NCBI GenBank assembly: GCA_015956445.1
Contig: WIUZ02000013.1
Location: forward strand, 1-64,000
Length of the DNA stretch: 64,000 bases
From: Thelephora terrestris
Taxonomy: Eukaryota; Basidiomycota; Agaricomycetes; Thelephorales; Thelephoraceae
Direction of reading: 5' to 3'
Position 1 is the stretch's first letter. Every line of letters starts with the position of its first letter. A program made the translations under genes and the position numbers. The notes below the pieces were generated by a model. The model had not been told where the DNA came from. It made no database searches and saw nothing but the letters and a program-made list of their open reading frames with translations. Shown one piece after another: positions 9,208 through 20,744 of the stretch.

Positions 9208-12106
9208 TCAAAAGTAGACTCTATCTACGGCAGGCCTCCAAGTCATCAGCTGTCCATCCTGGAGATCAAAGAACTGGCCCCTCCTCGCAAGGATCTCTCT
9301 GAACATGGCGTCTCCGTCCTCCGCACTCAACTGAACGTCTAGTTCAAGTCAATACAAAGAGACTCCTTCGTAGGGACCCACCAGCCTCCCAGATGTCACC
9401 GAACTTCTGAACACCTGGTCCCACATCTCCATCACCGGGTGACTGCTCGGCAGCGCTGTCGACGTAGTCAAAGAGAGACCCTCTGTCTCCCTCATCGGAG
9501 GCCTGGCCGGGATCCTGTACTGCGAGTTGGTTGAGGTGCCTAAGCTGGACCTCCGACTCGACCTGTCGGTTGGGACGGTTGACCCAGTATCGGAAGGGTC
9601 GTCCCTCATCTCGACCAGACTGGTCACCATCCGACTCAACTGGACGCGGATAAGGGTAAGCCGAGGGAGCCATACAATGATCGTTCCGGCGTCGCGAGCG
9701 TTTACAATGCTGCCCCTTAATCACCGGACGTACCTTGGCAACCCTTGGAGCATCTTCGGCCCGATCAACGACCATGACCTCATCCTTGATCTTCACCAGC
9801 TGACTGATCGGCTGCAGTGGACAGCGTCGACAGTTCTCCTTGTCGGATTCAGCCAAAGAAGAAGCAGGAGCCGGAGCTGGGATAGGAGCCTCGTTCTCTA
9901 CTGGAGGAGTGGCGTAGGACAATGGGTTAGGCGATGGGAGTACCACCTCATCGGTGTACTCCAACTCGAACGGAACATCGGCTGTACCCTGTCCAACCAA
10001 GACGGGACCTTCCTTGCAGTTGCAGGTCTTATCCTGCAAGGATTTGACCTGTGCCGTCAACACGGACACCAGATCCTCGAGTTCCTCGATCTAGAAAGAC
10101 CTCCTTCAGTCATTGCATAAACCTGCAAAGGCTGAAAGAACCTTAGCGCTTCCATCTCCGATCTTCTTCGAGTGCCTATCCAGGCGATTGTCCCTTGCAT
10201 CCAAGGCACCCCTGATGTTGTTGTCCTGGACCTTCAGGCCGGCGACTAACTCCTGATGGTTAGCAATCATCGCCTCCAACGCCTCGTTCGTCTTTGTCTG
10301 GAAGTCAGCCATAGTCTCCTTCAACAAGAGACCCTCTGCAGACAAATGAAGCACGTCTGCCTTCGCCTCTTTCACCTTGTGTTCCAATCGTTCAACCTAG
10401 GCAGTTTGGTTAGTCAAAAGTCATACTCGAATATCCAAACGGAAAACCTACCTGGCTTTCCCCCTCTCACTGGGGACAAACCCCAGTTTCCCGGCCCGGG
10501 ACATTGTAAACACATTGTAAGGAAATGGAAAATGTGCCTGACAAAGACCCACCTGGTACATCATAAATACATTCAAAATGTCCAGGCCAATTTCCTTAGG
10601 GTGTTGCCAGCACAGGAAATGCTCAGTACATTCATGGTGTTCCTGGTCATGTGATCTCAGTGTTCCCATTAGGTAATCCATGGGAACATCATGAATTTTC
10701 CCAAAGAAATACCCATGATGTCCCCGAGTGGCTCATTGAAAGAAAACCCTGAGTGAACCCACAGTTTCCCAGGTCATGTGACCTTGATGTCCTGATTAGG
10801 TAATCTGAGGGTAAACCATGAATTTTCCCAAAGAAAGTAACCATGGTGTTCCTGAGTGGCTCATTCACAGTGTTCTTTCCAGTGTTCCCAGTCAGTAAAA
10901 TTCAAATTGAGCCTTAACGGTGCGCCGGAAGTGTACCAGTGTGGTATATCCTGAAAGTACTAAGGCCTTCGACCATGATGTACCAAAATTCGGCAAACCA
11001 TCAGGAAACTGTGGGAACACTGAAAGGAAACTGGAGACACTGGGAACATCATAAACCCATTCAGTTTCCTTTCAGTGTTCCCACAGTTTCCTGATGGTTT
11101 GCCGAATTTTGGTACATCATGGTCGAAGGCCTTAGTACTTTCAGGATATACCACACTGGTACACTTCCGGTGCACCGTTAAGGCTCAATTTGAATTTTAC
11201 TGACTGGGAACACTGGAAAGAACACTGTGAATGAGCCACTCAGGAACACCATGGTTACTTTCTTTGGGAAAATTCATGGTTTACCCTCAGATTACCTAAT
11301 CAGGACATCAAGGTCACATGACCTGGGAAACTGTGGGTTCACTCAGGGTTTTCTTTCAATGAGCCACTCGGGGACATCATGGGTATTTCTTTGGGAAAAT
11401 TCATGATGTTCCCATGGATTACCTAATGGGAACACTGAGATCACATGACCAGGAACACCATGAATGTACTGAGCATTTCCTGTGCTGGCAACACCCTAAG
11501 GAAATTGGCCTGGACATTTTGAATGTATTTATGATGTACCAGGTGGGTCTTTGTCAGGCACATTTTCCATTTCCTTACAATGTGTTTACAATGTCCCGGG
11601 CCGGGAAACTGGGGTTTGTCCCCAGTGTCTCGAACAAGCGACCATAACAGCGTAGTGGAAGCGGTGGCGTGGCGGACCGCTCGAGGAACCGTTGCCCTGT
11701 GCTCCAACAGGTCCTGATCGTAGATCCCCCTTTGCAGGGTGTACCAGAGCTCCTTTTTGATCGGATGCTCCAACTCCCCGAACCTACCCCTCATTTGGAA
11801 GATCACCTTCTCAGCGATCATGGACCGGACTCAGAGCTCATCATCCCAGGTCAACCCCATCAAATGAGGAATCGTCTCCCTGAGACGTTCGGCGTCCACC
11901 TGCTTGATGACCTCCAAGATCTAATTGAGAAAGAGTTAGAATTAACGCAAAAGTTATTTCTAGCTCCACCCCACCTGTTCATTGGTGGCGTAAGAAACCC
12001 CCGCCTCATTGGCATAGGTCTTACGGTTGGAGGCACGACAGTCGATGCGAGAAATGGTGGAGATACCGTTGGCGACTTTGTAGGTATGGTTGTTGGGGAA
12101 GGACAT
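9208..12106 (-). pseudogene. C-family coiled-coil gene, copy 2 (interrupted by MITE)
   Basis: The exons are 11975-12106 (132 nt), 11628-11920 plus 10452-10467 (exon 2, split by the MITE), 10142-10396 (255), 9382-10090 (709) and 9208-9338 (131). Exon lengths 1, 3, 4 and 5 are identical to those of the intact copy at 60123-61857, and I see no other stop. The product would be a protein of about 510 aa with a central coiled coil and conserved CNCKEGP and CRRC motifs. The 1160-bp palindromic MITE is the only clear lesion. Confidence 0.8.
10468..11627. mobile_element. palindromic CACTG-MITE, family c, 1160 bp
   Basis: The ends are CACTGGGGACAAACCCC and the complement. A 3-bp duplication TCT (10465-10467, 11628-11630) flanks it. 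The two arms are near-perfect complements over about 570 bp each, with the centre near 11048. It is non-coding: mirrored frames appear only because of the palindrome. It lies in exon 2 of the C2 gene. Confidence 0.87.
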
Positions 12107-13487
12107 TTTGGTAGGATGATGGGGAAGTTGCTGGTGTTGCTGATCAAGGATGGCCCCAAGAAGACGTCCTTCTTATAGCCTAGATCGGTGATCCTTCACG
12201 TGACCTCCCTCGACACACCTCATTGGTCCGGGTCACATCAACTTCCGCCACTGTACCATCATTGTTGGCTTACTACATCAAGCTGACACCTCGGCCCACG
12301 GGACGGCCTTGGAAGAACTTCGTTCCGGAACGCCTAGAACACGCGCGCACTAAAAATAGGTCTCATGACCTTGACGACCCCTTTATGAACCTCTTTATGA
12401 CTCTGATGACTCATTTATGACATCACGATAACGACCAACCCTGGACCCTGATCACACACGTGGACAGTCACATCACAGTCTCCTAACCGGAGGAAGGAAT
12501 CGCCGTTATTTGGGGGAGTGCCTTAGACTCCTTTTGGTTAGCCAAGCGAATGTGGAAGTAGCCGTTAGTGTGAAACACCGGCGAATCTGTAATCCCTCAT
12601 GTCCCATGAGTCTAGGCCTGACCTCCTCATGTTTGGACGTACATTGAGGTTGCCACTAGTCCGTGATGCCGTTACCGCCTACAGACAACAAGGGATGATG
12701 CATGGTCCCAGATCTCGGAGCCGCTCAAAAATTGCACAAAGCAATGAGAGGTTTCCACCTGACCCTTGGGTGTGATTCCCAGGTACGAACTTTCATGACC
12801 CCATGCCCCTATTTCTTTAGGACTAGCTTTATCTTTACCCCTATGTTTCATGTGGACTATTGTTATCTCTTATGCATTCCTTCACACGCTAGTAAGGCCC
12901 TTTGTCCTTTATTCTCCCACATGTCATATTTGTTCGCTTTCCTCACTAAGCGTTCTCACACTCCTTATCTCCCTTTGTTCTATCTTGATAAGGGTATATT
13001 AGGGTTACTGACGTCATGGCCACTCCATTAGTATAAGTAGCAACTGTGGCTGTATCGTAGTACCTTAGTTTTGTTACCTCAGGAAATCCTCTGCCCTTCT
13101 CAACCCAGTTGCAGTTAAGGCCAAGTCAGAGTTTTCTGTTTAAACACAAGACATCCCCCATCTGCTCTCCCTCCCGCTCTGTGCCTCAACTGCGCCTCAT
13201 AACTATTGAACCTCAGCATTCACAGCATAGAATACCTTGAGCGTCCAGTCAATCACCTGGTGGAGTCATCATTCCTGTTGTAGGAATAAACCCTTGCTTG
13301 GTAAACCGAACGAAGTACGGTTTAGGTTGGGTTTCCCTTCAGGATTTCGACCTGACTTGTAGTGACCTCGGACAACCTACCAGAAGAATAGAGACGTGAC
13401 TGTTCTCTCACGGCTAGTTGGACTAGTGAGTACTCTGCAGAGTCAGCTCAGTGCACTGGTAGTTGTTGGGGTAGAGTGGCCCTGACA
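12107..13487 (+). promoter_or_regulatory. LTR-like promoter and R/U5 tail of C element
   Basis: This is about 1.4 kb with no supportable gene. On the plus strand, opposite to the C gene, a TATA-like box AGTATAAGTAGC lies at about 13030, followed by about 450 bp to the terminal CCCTGACA. An AATAAA word lies near 13286. The arrangement is that of U3-R-U5 in an LTR whose transcript would leave the element to the right. The C gene starts at 12106 and runs the other way. Confidence 0.5.
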
Positions 13488-13560
13488 CTCCCTTGATTTC
13501 AATGTCTTCTGGTTGGACCTCAAACTTGTATCATTTCTCTTCCCACGCTTCACTTGCTCA

Positions 13561-14060
13561 CACTGGGGGCAAGGGCACCTGGAATCGGCCATTACATCTT
13601 GATTACATGGTGAGTTCATGTGCACTTTTCAATAATTGTAATCACTGATTCCAGGTTGATTACATTTCAAATGTTACCTTGACATGTAATTCAACCAATG
13701 TCCACCAATTCCATTCAAAATGTTCTCAACGAATATTTCTGGGATGTTTTTGACATGTCGGCAAAAATTATATTGCAATGTAATCAAAGCTTTCTCAATC
13801 ATTCAGAATGTAATTTAAATGTGCTCAAAAATATGAGATGTTTTCATGATGTACCCACAGGGCACATCCAGGAAACATTGCTAAGGAACATTCTGGGGAA
13901 ATTTCAAATGGAGTTAGTGGACACAGTTGAATTACATGTCAAGGTAACATTTGAAATGTAATCAATGTGGAATTGGCGATTACAATTATTGAAAAGTGCA
14001 CATGAACTCACCATGTAATCAAGATGTAATCACCGATTCCAGGTGCCCTTGTCCCCAGTG
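13561..14060. mobile_element. CACTG-MITE, family b, 500 bp
   Basis: It begins CACTGGGGGCAAGGGCACC and ends with the complement. TCA duplications lie at 13558-13560 and 14061-14063. It is an inverted repeat with GTAATC-rich subterminal words, non-coding. It shares its sequence with the elements at 15280, 16438 and 58472. Confidence 0.85.
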
Positions 14061-14063
14061 TCA

Positions 14064-14647
14064 AACCTCTCAGGCTTTGATGAGATCATGCCTGAGAACA
14101 AGAATGGCCAACATATCCCCAAGGTTTACCTCACCAACCCTCGCTCCCCTGCTCCATTATTTCCCCACAACAGTGTTGCAGACATTTCATTGATCAATGC
14201 CCCTGGTCTCAACTGTGACAGTGTCAAGACTACCACTGTCTTTGTGTGACATGAGGAAATTGATGTTGTCATCCTGGTGATCTGCAGAAAACCGGGGTGA
14301 GAATTGGCCTTTCCACTGCCCCACCTTTTGAATAACAGACTGCTAGCTTGGTACTTAGCACTTTGCACAGATTCAATAGAACTATGAAATAAGTAATACA
14401 TTTTTGACTAAACGACTCATTGGACACTCTTGCGGGTGAACGTTTGAACCCCTGTGCAGCGTCACTGAAAAAACGAGTGAATGGAATCTAAACATACCAA
14501 AAAGTAACATACTGGTCAATACATCCGATGGACCATCTCATTTGCTGTGTGATAGAAGGAAAGATGAAGTTCTCCATGTGATGCATTTTCAAACCCAGTA
14601 ACTTCTTCATGACAACTGGTCCACCTCATGGCCATCTTGAGGAAGAT
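14064..14647. other. unassigned sequence, 0.58 kb
   Basis: No supportable gene. A short open plus-strand stretch (to about 14249) ends in a stop and does not resemble Plavaka or the other families in this window. It joins, across the MITE, with 13488-13560. Confidence 0.4.
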
Positions 14648-14940
14648 TGGGAACATTGTGAAAGAAATTAAAATGTGCCCAGTGGACATATTGAGATCAC
14701 ATTGATGGGTACATTGTGATCATGATCAAAATGTACCCACTGGGCACATTGAGTACACATTGATGGGTACATTGTGAATGTGATCACCATGTTCCCACTG
14801 GGCACATTGGATTCACATTTCCAGGCACATTTTGAATGTATTCAAAATTTCCCCACTGGGAACATTGTGATCACCTGTTGACTGTGATCTCAATGTGTTC
14901 AGCATGTACTTACTGGGTATTTGACCCCTTGCCCCCAGTG
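14648..14940. mobile_element. CACTG-MITE, family a, right half only
   Basis: This is about 293 bp matching the right arm of the 6305-7257 element. It ends TTGACCCCTTGCCCCCAGTG at 14940. The left arm is missing. It abuts the Plavaka remnant, whose 5' half is also absent, so one deletion probably removed both. Confidence 0.7.
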
Positions 14941-15279
14941 AAAGCGGATATCACCACTTTGCCGCTGGGATCTCTTCGTTGAAACAAGTGACTGGCCACG
15001 AGCATCGGGATATCCAACAATATGTTCTGGGATTGATCGCCGACTGTGCCCACTCCAAATTCGTCATCTGTGTTCATGCTCTTCTCGACCTCAGGTATCT
15101 TTCCCAGCTCCACAACCATAACCTCGATACCTTGAAAGATATTGTCAGGGCCCTGGAGATACTTCACCAATTCAAGCAGGTCATCCTTGATTTGAAACTT
15201 TGTCTTGGGAAGAAGGCAAATGCAATGACCCATTTCGAGATCCCGAGGTTAGAGCTGCTCCAGTCAATTGTTCCCAGCA

Positions 15280-15704
15280 CACTGGGGGCAGGGGCACCTG
15301 GAATCAATGATTACATTTTGATTAGATGGTGACTTCATGTGCACTTTCCAATAGTTGTAATCGCTGATTCCAGGTTGATTACATTTTTTTTCCTAAATGT
15401 GCCCAGTGTGTACATTGTGAAAACATCTCATGTTTTTGAGCGCATTTAGATTACATCTCGGACGATTGAAGAACATGCTAATTACATTGCAGTATCATTT
15501 TTGCTGACAGGTCAAAAGCATCCCAGAAACATTTGTTGAGAACATTCCAAATGGAATTGGTGGACATTGCTTGGATTACATGTCAAGGTAACATTTGAAA
15601 TGTAATCAACCTGGAATCAGCGATTACAATTATTGGAAAGCGCACATGAAGTCACCATGTAATCAAGATGTAATCACTGATTCTAGGTGCCCCTGCCCCC
15701 AGTG
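15280..15704. mobile_element. CACTG-MITE, family b, 425 bp
   Basis: CACTGGGGGCAGGGGCACC and its complement form the ends. A GCA duplication lies at 15277-15279 and 15705-15707. It is inserted in Plavaka coding sequence. Slightly shorter than its sisters, with a reduced centre. Confidence 0.85.
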
Positions 15705-16437
15705 GCATCATGTGGTTGGGGGCACTCCCTCAGTGGTCTGCAGACATTACAGAACACTTGCATATCAATTTCATCAAGGCGCCCCGCAGAAATACTAACA
15801 ACCACAATTACTACTCACAGATCTATCGCCATCTTGATCGCGATGAAAAGCAACAACACTTTGGGCTTGCAACAGCCATCCATGGCGCAACTGACCCTGA
15901 TTCATCTCCTCATCATCAAGCCACCGAGCTTGGCTGGATCTTCGACACTCGTGGCGACAACAGCGCCAACAACGACTGGATGTCAGAGCTTCCCCAGGTT
16001 GCACAAGCCTTTTGACCGCCTCAACCAGTCATGAATCTTTTCGCTGTTGCTACAGCCGCAACTCAATTGGACCAACCAGTCACCCTCTTTCCACGAACGT
16101 TTGCAACCCCAACAACTGCTTTCCACCTCAACCTCAAGGCCCATACTTCACATGCAAGCATCATGGAAATCTTGACCAAGTTCAATCTTCCCAACATCCT
16201 TCGCGCACTTTGAGATTTCTTCTTGCACTATCTCCAAGATCAACAGAACCGTGCGATCACGGGGAGAAGGGGTCCCCTCTGGAACGCCCATGCACCTTTT
16301 GAAGATGTGAGGATCTGGCACTCCGTCAGGGTCCAAGCAAAAGGTGGAAACTCTCCTACCCCTACTCCCTCCTGTAAACTATTCGCGTTCCCTCCAAGCA
16401 AAAAATGGCCTACTGGCCGATGTGACACCGCAATCTT

Positions 16438-16938
16438 CACTGGGGGCAGGGGCACCTGGAATTGGTGATTACATCTTGATTAAATGGTGACTTCATGTGC
16501 ACTTTCCGATAATTGTAATTGCTGATTCCAGGTTGACTACATTTCAAATGTTACCTTGACATGTAATCCAAGCAATGTCCACCAATTCCATTTGGAATGT
16601 TCTCAACAAATGTTTCTGGGATGCTTTTGACCTGTCAGCAAAAATGATACTGCAATGTAATTAGCATGTTCTTCAATCGTCCGAGATGTAATCTAAATGT
16701 GCTCAAAAACATGAGATGTTTTCACAATGTACCCACTGGGCACATTCAGGAAACATTGCTTGGGAACATTTTGAGGAAATTTCAAATGGAGTTGGTGGCA
16801 ACAGTTGGATTACATGTCAAGGTAACATTTGTAATGTAATCAACATGGAATAGGCGATTACAATTATTGAAAAGTGCACATGAATTCACCATGTAATCAA
16901 GATGTAATCACCAATTCCAGGTGCCCCTGCCCCCACTG
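16438..16938. mobile_element. CACTG-MITE, family b, 501 bp
   Basis: The left end is CACTGGGGGCAGGGGCACC. The right end reads CCCACTG instead of CCCAGTG, a one-base change. A CTT duplication lies at 16435-16437 and 16939-16941. Non-coding inverted repeat inside the Plavaka remnant. Confidence 0.85.
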
Positions 16939-17433
16939 CTTCTCGGTAGATGGTGAAGGCGGACCTGCAAAACCACCTCCTGGATTAGAAGGTATCGTCG
17001 TCTCCATCCCTCCCCCCTAGACACACTGCACTGACGAACACTAAGGTTTTTTTATAGGACAAATTTGCACCATCTTTCATCCTCTATGGGAGGTTCCAAC
17101 AACACGCCCACTCTATCTTGCATACGCTGAACGTTTCAACATTGTTCCTCAGACCCACCTCCAGAGAGGTAGTAGGCTTGCTCCTGACCCCATTCATGGT
17201 ATGTATGTCCTGCACCGTGCTTCTCGAAGTGATGGGTCTCCCATGGGTGGTATCATTCCGTTGTACCACCTTCGCATGCCTGTGAACTTAATCCCTCAAT
17301 TTGGGGCAAAGGCTGGTGCACATCTCACCTCTTGAACGAGTTTTGATAGCTTCCGTACATCCTTCCTCAACCATTACTTCAACAAGGAAGATTTTTCATT
17401 TTTCCAAGAGAGCTTGTTCTGACCCCTTTCTGT

Positions 17434-18492
17434 ATGGACTATACTATGTCTGATTTGGTTATCTACACTTGTTGTACAGATTAAAATATGAATTTTCTTG
17501 ACGCATTCTGCTTAAAATTGATGCCGTAAGCCACATTATCTCATCCATCAAAACTCAAGCATCAATTTTGAGAAATCATGTAATGTTGTTTACCTCAACA
17601 TATGGCCTAGCCAATCATATTCACCCTCCTACCCGGCTTCTGTGGTATGACCACGTCGCCCACACAAGAACCCCGGATTCCACCTGAAGCGCTGTAACTG
17701 GGTGCTAAGAGGTCCATCAAGCTACCCAAATGCTACCCGTTGCCAAGTGTGACAGGAATTGGAGGTTTTGCTGATGTAGCACATTGGACATGGAACTACA
17801 ATGTATTTAAAAAGTACCTGGTCAGTAAGTGGGGGCTTGTCCCCAGTGTTTACCACCCATGCTCTACTGTACAGCACCAGTGCTTCATCAGACACCACCT
17901 CTGTTCCATTGTTCACCACCTCTATGCTGTCGTTCACCACCTCCATTCCACTGTTTGCCATTGTTGTTTTGTCAATTGCTGGCCCTCCCTCCAGCTCACC
18001 AACACAAAAACCACACTTTCCTCAACACCCTTCCAGCTCAGTCCTCTGGTGCTGGCTCTTGGGATTAGCAAGGTGGGCACAAGTGCTACACACTCTCACT
18101 ACGTTACTGAAGCAGAACCATCAATCATTTCGGTCAAATTCCCTGTTTACAGTGACATAATTGGTGTCCTGGTGACAATAAGAGTGTTTTCTGTGGGACA
18201 CACAAAAATCATTTCCCGAGTTTTAAAGAGAAATGTGCAAAAACATGCAACTAGACCAGACAGCTGCTGTCCTTGGCTGCAAATTTTCTGGAGACTGTGT
18301 GAGGGATCCTCCTTGACAGTTGTTGACGGCAGCGGACTATAGGCTTGCAATGGAGGAAATACAGAGGAGGGTCAAAAACGCACAAAAGAAGGAACACAAA
18401 CTAGTTTTACATGATCTCATATGTGTTTGTTTCCCTGCCTGAGTCCAAGCCCGAATGACTGCAGTTATTCACAGCACTTGAAAATGTCCACT
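17434..18492. other. unassigned sequence with a MITE end at 17848
   Basis: I support no gene here. About 100 bp ending GTCCCCAGTG at 17848 look like the right end of a further CACTG element (compare family c), without a partner end. Open frames at 17740-18342 are shared by three frames and lack recognisable protein features. Confidence 0.4.
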
Positions 18493-18968
18493 CACTGGGG
18501 GCAAGGGGTCAATTACCCAGTGAATGCATTGTGATTACATTGTGATTTTTTAGACAATGTGTCCAACTTTTGGCCAGGAGGTACATGCTAATTTATTTTA
18601 CAAAGTACCCATCAATGCGACTACAATGTGGCCAGTGGGTCCATTTTGATCACTTTTACAAAGTGCCCTGTGGGTCCATGCAGGATACATCATAGAAGTA
18701 TCCATCAAAGTGGCCACTGGGCACTTTGTGAAAGAAACTCCTGGGTTCTTTCACAATTTTGCTTATAAAGTGTCCAGCATACACCTGAGCCATTCATTGA
18801 GAGTTCATTATGAGAACATTAAGAAGAACCCCCTGGGGACATTGTGGTCGCATTGATGGGTACTAGAACTTAGTATGTACCTCCTGGCCAAAAGTTGGAC
18901 ACATTGTCTAAAAAATCACAATGTAATCACCATGTATCTGCTGGGTAAGTGACCCCATGCCCCCAGTG
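18493..18968. mobile_element. CACTG-MITE related to family a, 476 bp
   Basis: The ends are CACTGGGGGCAAGGGGTCAA and GACCCCATGCCCCCAGTG. The arms are complementary, with a repeated ACATTGTGATTACA-like word. The flanking triplets are ACT and ACA, so the duplication has decayed or differs by a base. Non-coding. Confidence 0.75.
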
Positions 18969-19735
18969 ACATGTGCGTTTTGTTGGTGAGGCTCGATTGG
19001 AGTGGTGATTTTTGTTCACAGGGTTGCTTTTGATGGTCCCCACACCCGTTCTTTGTTCGCTCGAATTTGGGCAACAGGGCTGTGATGCCCCGTTTTGTAA
19101 ATGGAATTAGGTGGACTCGTTTTCCTGTGGCTCTTGCAGCCGGTTTGCTTGTATGTCCCATTCACTGCATTGTTGGGCTGTGGTGCCATTATTTGTTTGT
19201 GACTTTTTGTCTTTGTCAATGCCTATTGCTGGTGGTGATAACTCATTTGTTGTGGCATCACACTGTTCAGTGCAGTGGCTGGGGTGTCTGCCCAGTACCC
19301 ATGTTGGCCACCGTCCCAGGGGCTCCCTTGGGCCTTTCAACAGTACTTGCCTGGGTTTTGTGGTCCACACGCATTTGTTGCCTTGGGGGCGTCCCCAGTT
19401 GTGCATTTATCCCACCTCGTCTGACACAATTTTCAGCCATCCCAAAAAGGCCAGTAGATAACACAGTCATTGAAATGTATGACACCCCTGATTTTTTGCA
19501 ACCTATTCAACAGCTACTGAGAATATATCCCTTCTCCCCAGTGCTCGCCTCTGTCCTCTCAGAGTTTGCTTTTTTTCTCACAGGCCTTTACTTGCTCATG
19601 TATCTCAGCAACCCACTTGCTCTTCCTACTCTTCTCTCAGACCCATCTGTCTTCAAGTTCTGTAACAGGTCTAATGAGGCCAGCTTCTGTGGCATCAACC
19701 TCTCCAAGAACCCACAGAAGCCCTCCAATGGGCCT
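18969..19735. other. unassigned sequence left of AB copy 3
   Basis: A long plus-strand open frame (19067-19756) reads as a Leu/Cys-rich protein. It overlaps open minus-strand frames and resembles no family I know. I do not call a gene. Its last five bases, GGCCT, are the AB target duplication, and the sequence resumes at 22046. Confidence 0.35.
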
Positions 19736-19840
19736 TGTCACGAACGCGTGACATAGTAACTAAGATTTCACAAATAATTCAAGACATTGGTCTCATTCGC
19801 AGTAAAAATAATACAAGGAGGACTAACAGAAACTACAAAC

Positions 19841-20744
19841 TCAGACAAGAACAAACGGGTCTACATCACAAGCACATTCCTGGGCAAACGGGCAGCGATG
19901 AGCAAAATGGTGAGGGTTATAAATACTCTCAGGACAATACAAATATGCCCGCGTCACCGGATCCTTCCAACACTCCCTGCACCCCAACACATCATGATAT
20001 AGACTATCATTCATCTCCCGCCGCACGTCCGACAAGGCCCCGCTCACTAATGCAAACCCATAGCGGTCTTGGAGACCCGCCACTTCCACCTTCAACTTCA
20101 TCCGAACCTGACGTGACTTGTCGGAGGGACGACAACGTTGACCAGAACGAGTCATCGGACTCTTGCGGGTCTTCTTCTTCTGGGACCTCTCCACCATCTG
20201 GCGAACTGGGGCAGGACTCCAGGGAGGGGATGGAGGGAGAGGAACGCCCTGATCCTGGCGGTGGCGAAGGGATAACTGGGGACTTGCAAGGGGGGTCGGT
20301 GCAATAAGACCCGTGACATTGGTGTCTGAAATATCGGAAGAGAGATGCCTGGAAAGGTCCCCAATGTTCCAAAGCAAAGTGAGAGAAGTCCTCATTCAAA
20401 CTGTTCATGATGACGTACATGAGGTCCACACGCTTTTCCAACCTCGCAATCCTATCCTCCCGTTCCCTCTCCATGGCGTCCAACAAAACAGCAGCTCCAG
20501 GGTGAGCAGCTTGAACACGAGGCCCAGAAAGCCTGGGGTCCTCGTAACCAGCCTGTTCCCAAAACTCGGCAGGGGCGTTGTGAGCGGTGAGGAAGTCAAT
20601 GGCAACCTGGTTGTCATGGGCGATGTTGGCGGGGGAGTCATACAGATGTTGCTCCACGTCGTGGGGAGCAACCGTCTCGAAGGACGGGGTAAAAGGGGTG
20701 GCGGCAGCATTGAGCACGGCGTTGTTGGCAACGAAAGAAGACAT
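19841..20744 (-). CDS. B protein of AB copy 3 (277 aa, two exons)
   Basis: Exon 1 is 20419-20744 (326 nt), the intron 20349-20418 (70 nt, donor GTACGT, acceptor CTTTCCAG), and exon 2 19841-20348 (508 nt). Together they make 278 codons including the stop. The coiled-coil segment (EREDRIARLEKRVD) lies just before the splice. The Cys/His end reads CRECWKDP, HHFAHRC and CACDVD. Relative to copy 2, exon 1 has six extra bases that keep the frame. No frame breaks; function unknown. Confidence 0.78.

Larger units (their letters stand above)
5764..13487 (-). mobile_element. C element copy 1 (outer), chimeric with C copy 2
   Basis: The left end TGTCAGGAACATGG is at 5764 and the right end GTGGCCCTGACA at 13487. 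CTCCC flanks both sides, so the two ends belong to one insertion event. Inside, the C1 gene runs from 5951 to 9020 (3' to 5') and is cut in exon 2 by the start of a second C element (9021). No second right end follows. The simplest explanation is same-orientation insertion of C2 into C1, then recombination between the two that removed the C2 right end and the rest of C1 up to the homologous point. Confidence 0.75.
9021..13487 (-). mobile_element. C element copy 2 (inner), right end shared with copy 1
   Basis: It starts TGTCAGGAACATGG at 9021. The left flank TTGAT is part of C1 exon 2, so it inserted into C1. It carries a complete set of C exons (9208-12106) and a 1160-bp MITE in exon 2. TTGAT does not recur directly after 13487, whereas CTCCC, the duplication of C1, does. 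The right-hand part is therefore taken as the C1 end reached by recombination. The empty AB site, GTATATTAGGG, is visible at about 12987 and matches the occupied site at 51603. Confidence 0.75.
14941..17433 (+). pseudogene. Plavaka-type transposase remnant (C-terminal part)
   Basis: The transposase similarity matches the better copy at 45654-48276 segment by segment. It begins with GISSLKQVTGHEHRDIQQY (14960-15279), then PQWSADITEHLHINFIKAP and SQIYRHLDRDEK (15710-16010), then FNLPNILRAL (to 16213), and finally PIHGMYVLHRASR- and IPLYHLRMPVNLIPQFG-type text (17080-17330). It is interrupted by MITEs at 15280-15704 and 16438-16938. It also has a frameshift near 16013, stops, and no N-terminal half. 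Plavaka transposases are DDE enzymes of the CACTA superfamily. This copy is non-functional. Confidence 0.8.

Noticed and set aside
10448-11647. Mirrored ORFs (77 and 132 aa) at both arms of the MITE
   Set aside because: They are the same sequence read from two palindrome arms, with no protein features.
19067-19756. 229-aa Leu/Cys-rich ORF
   Set aside because: Overlaps other open frames, no family resemblance, and its end lies inside AB copy 3.
19735-20307. 190-aa antisense frame opposite B, open in four copies
   Set aside because: No ATG near the start, and it runs through the element terminus. It looks like a shadow of the B coding frame.
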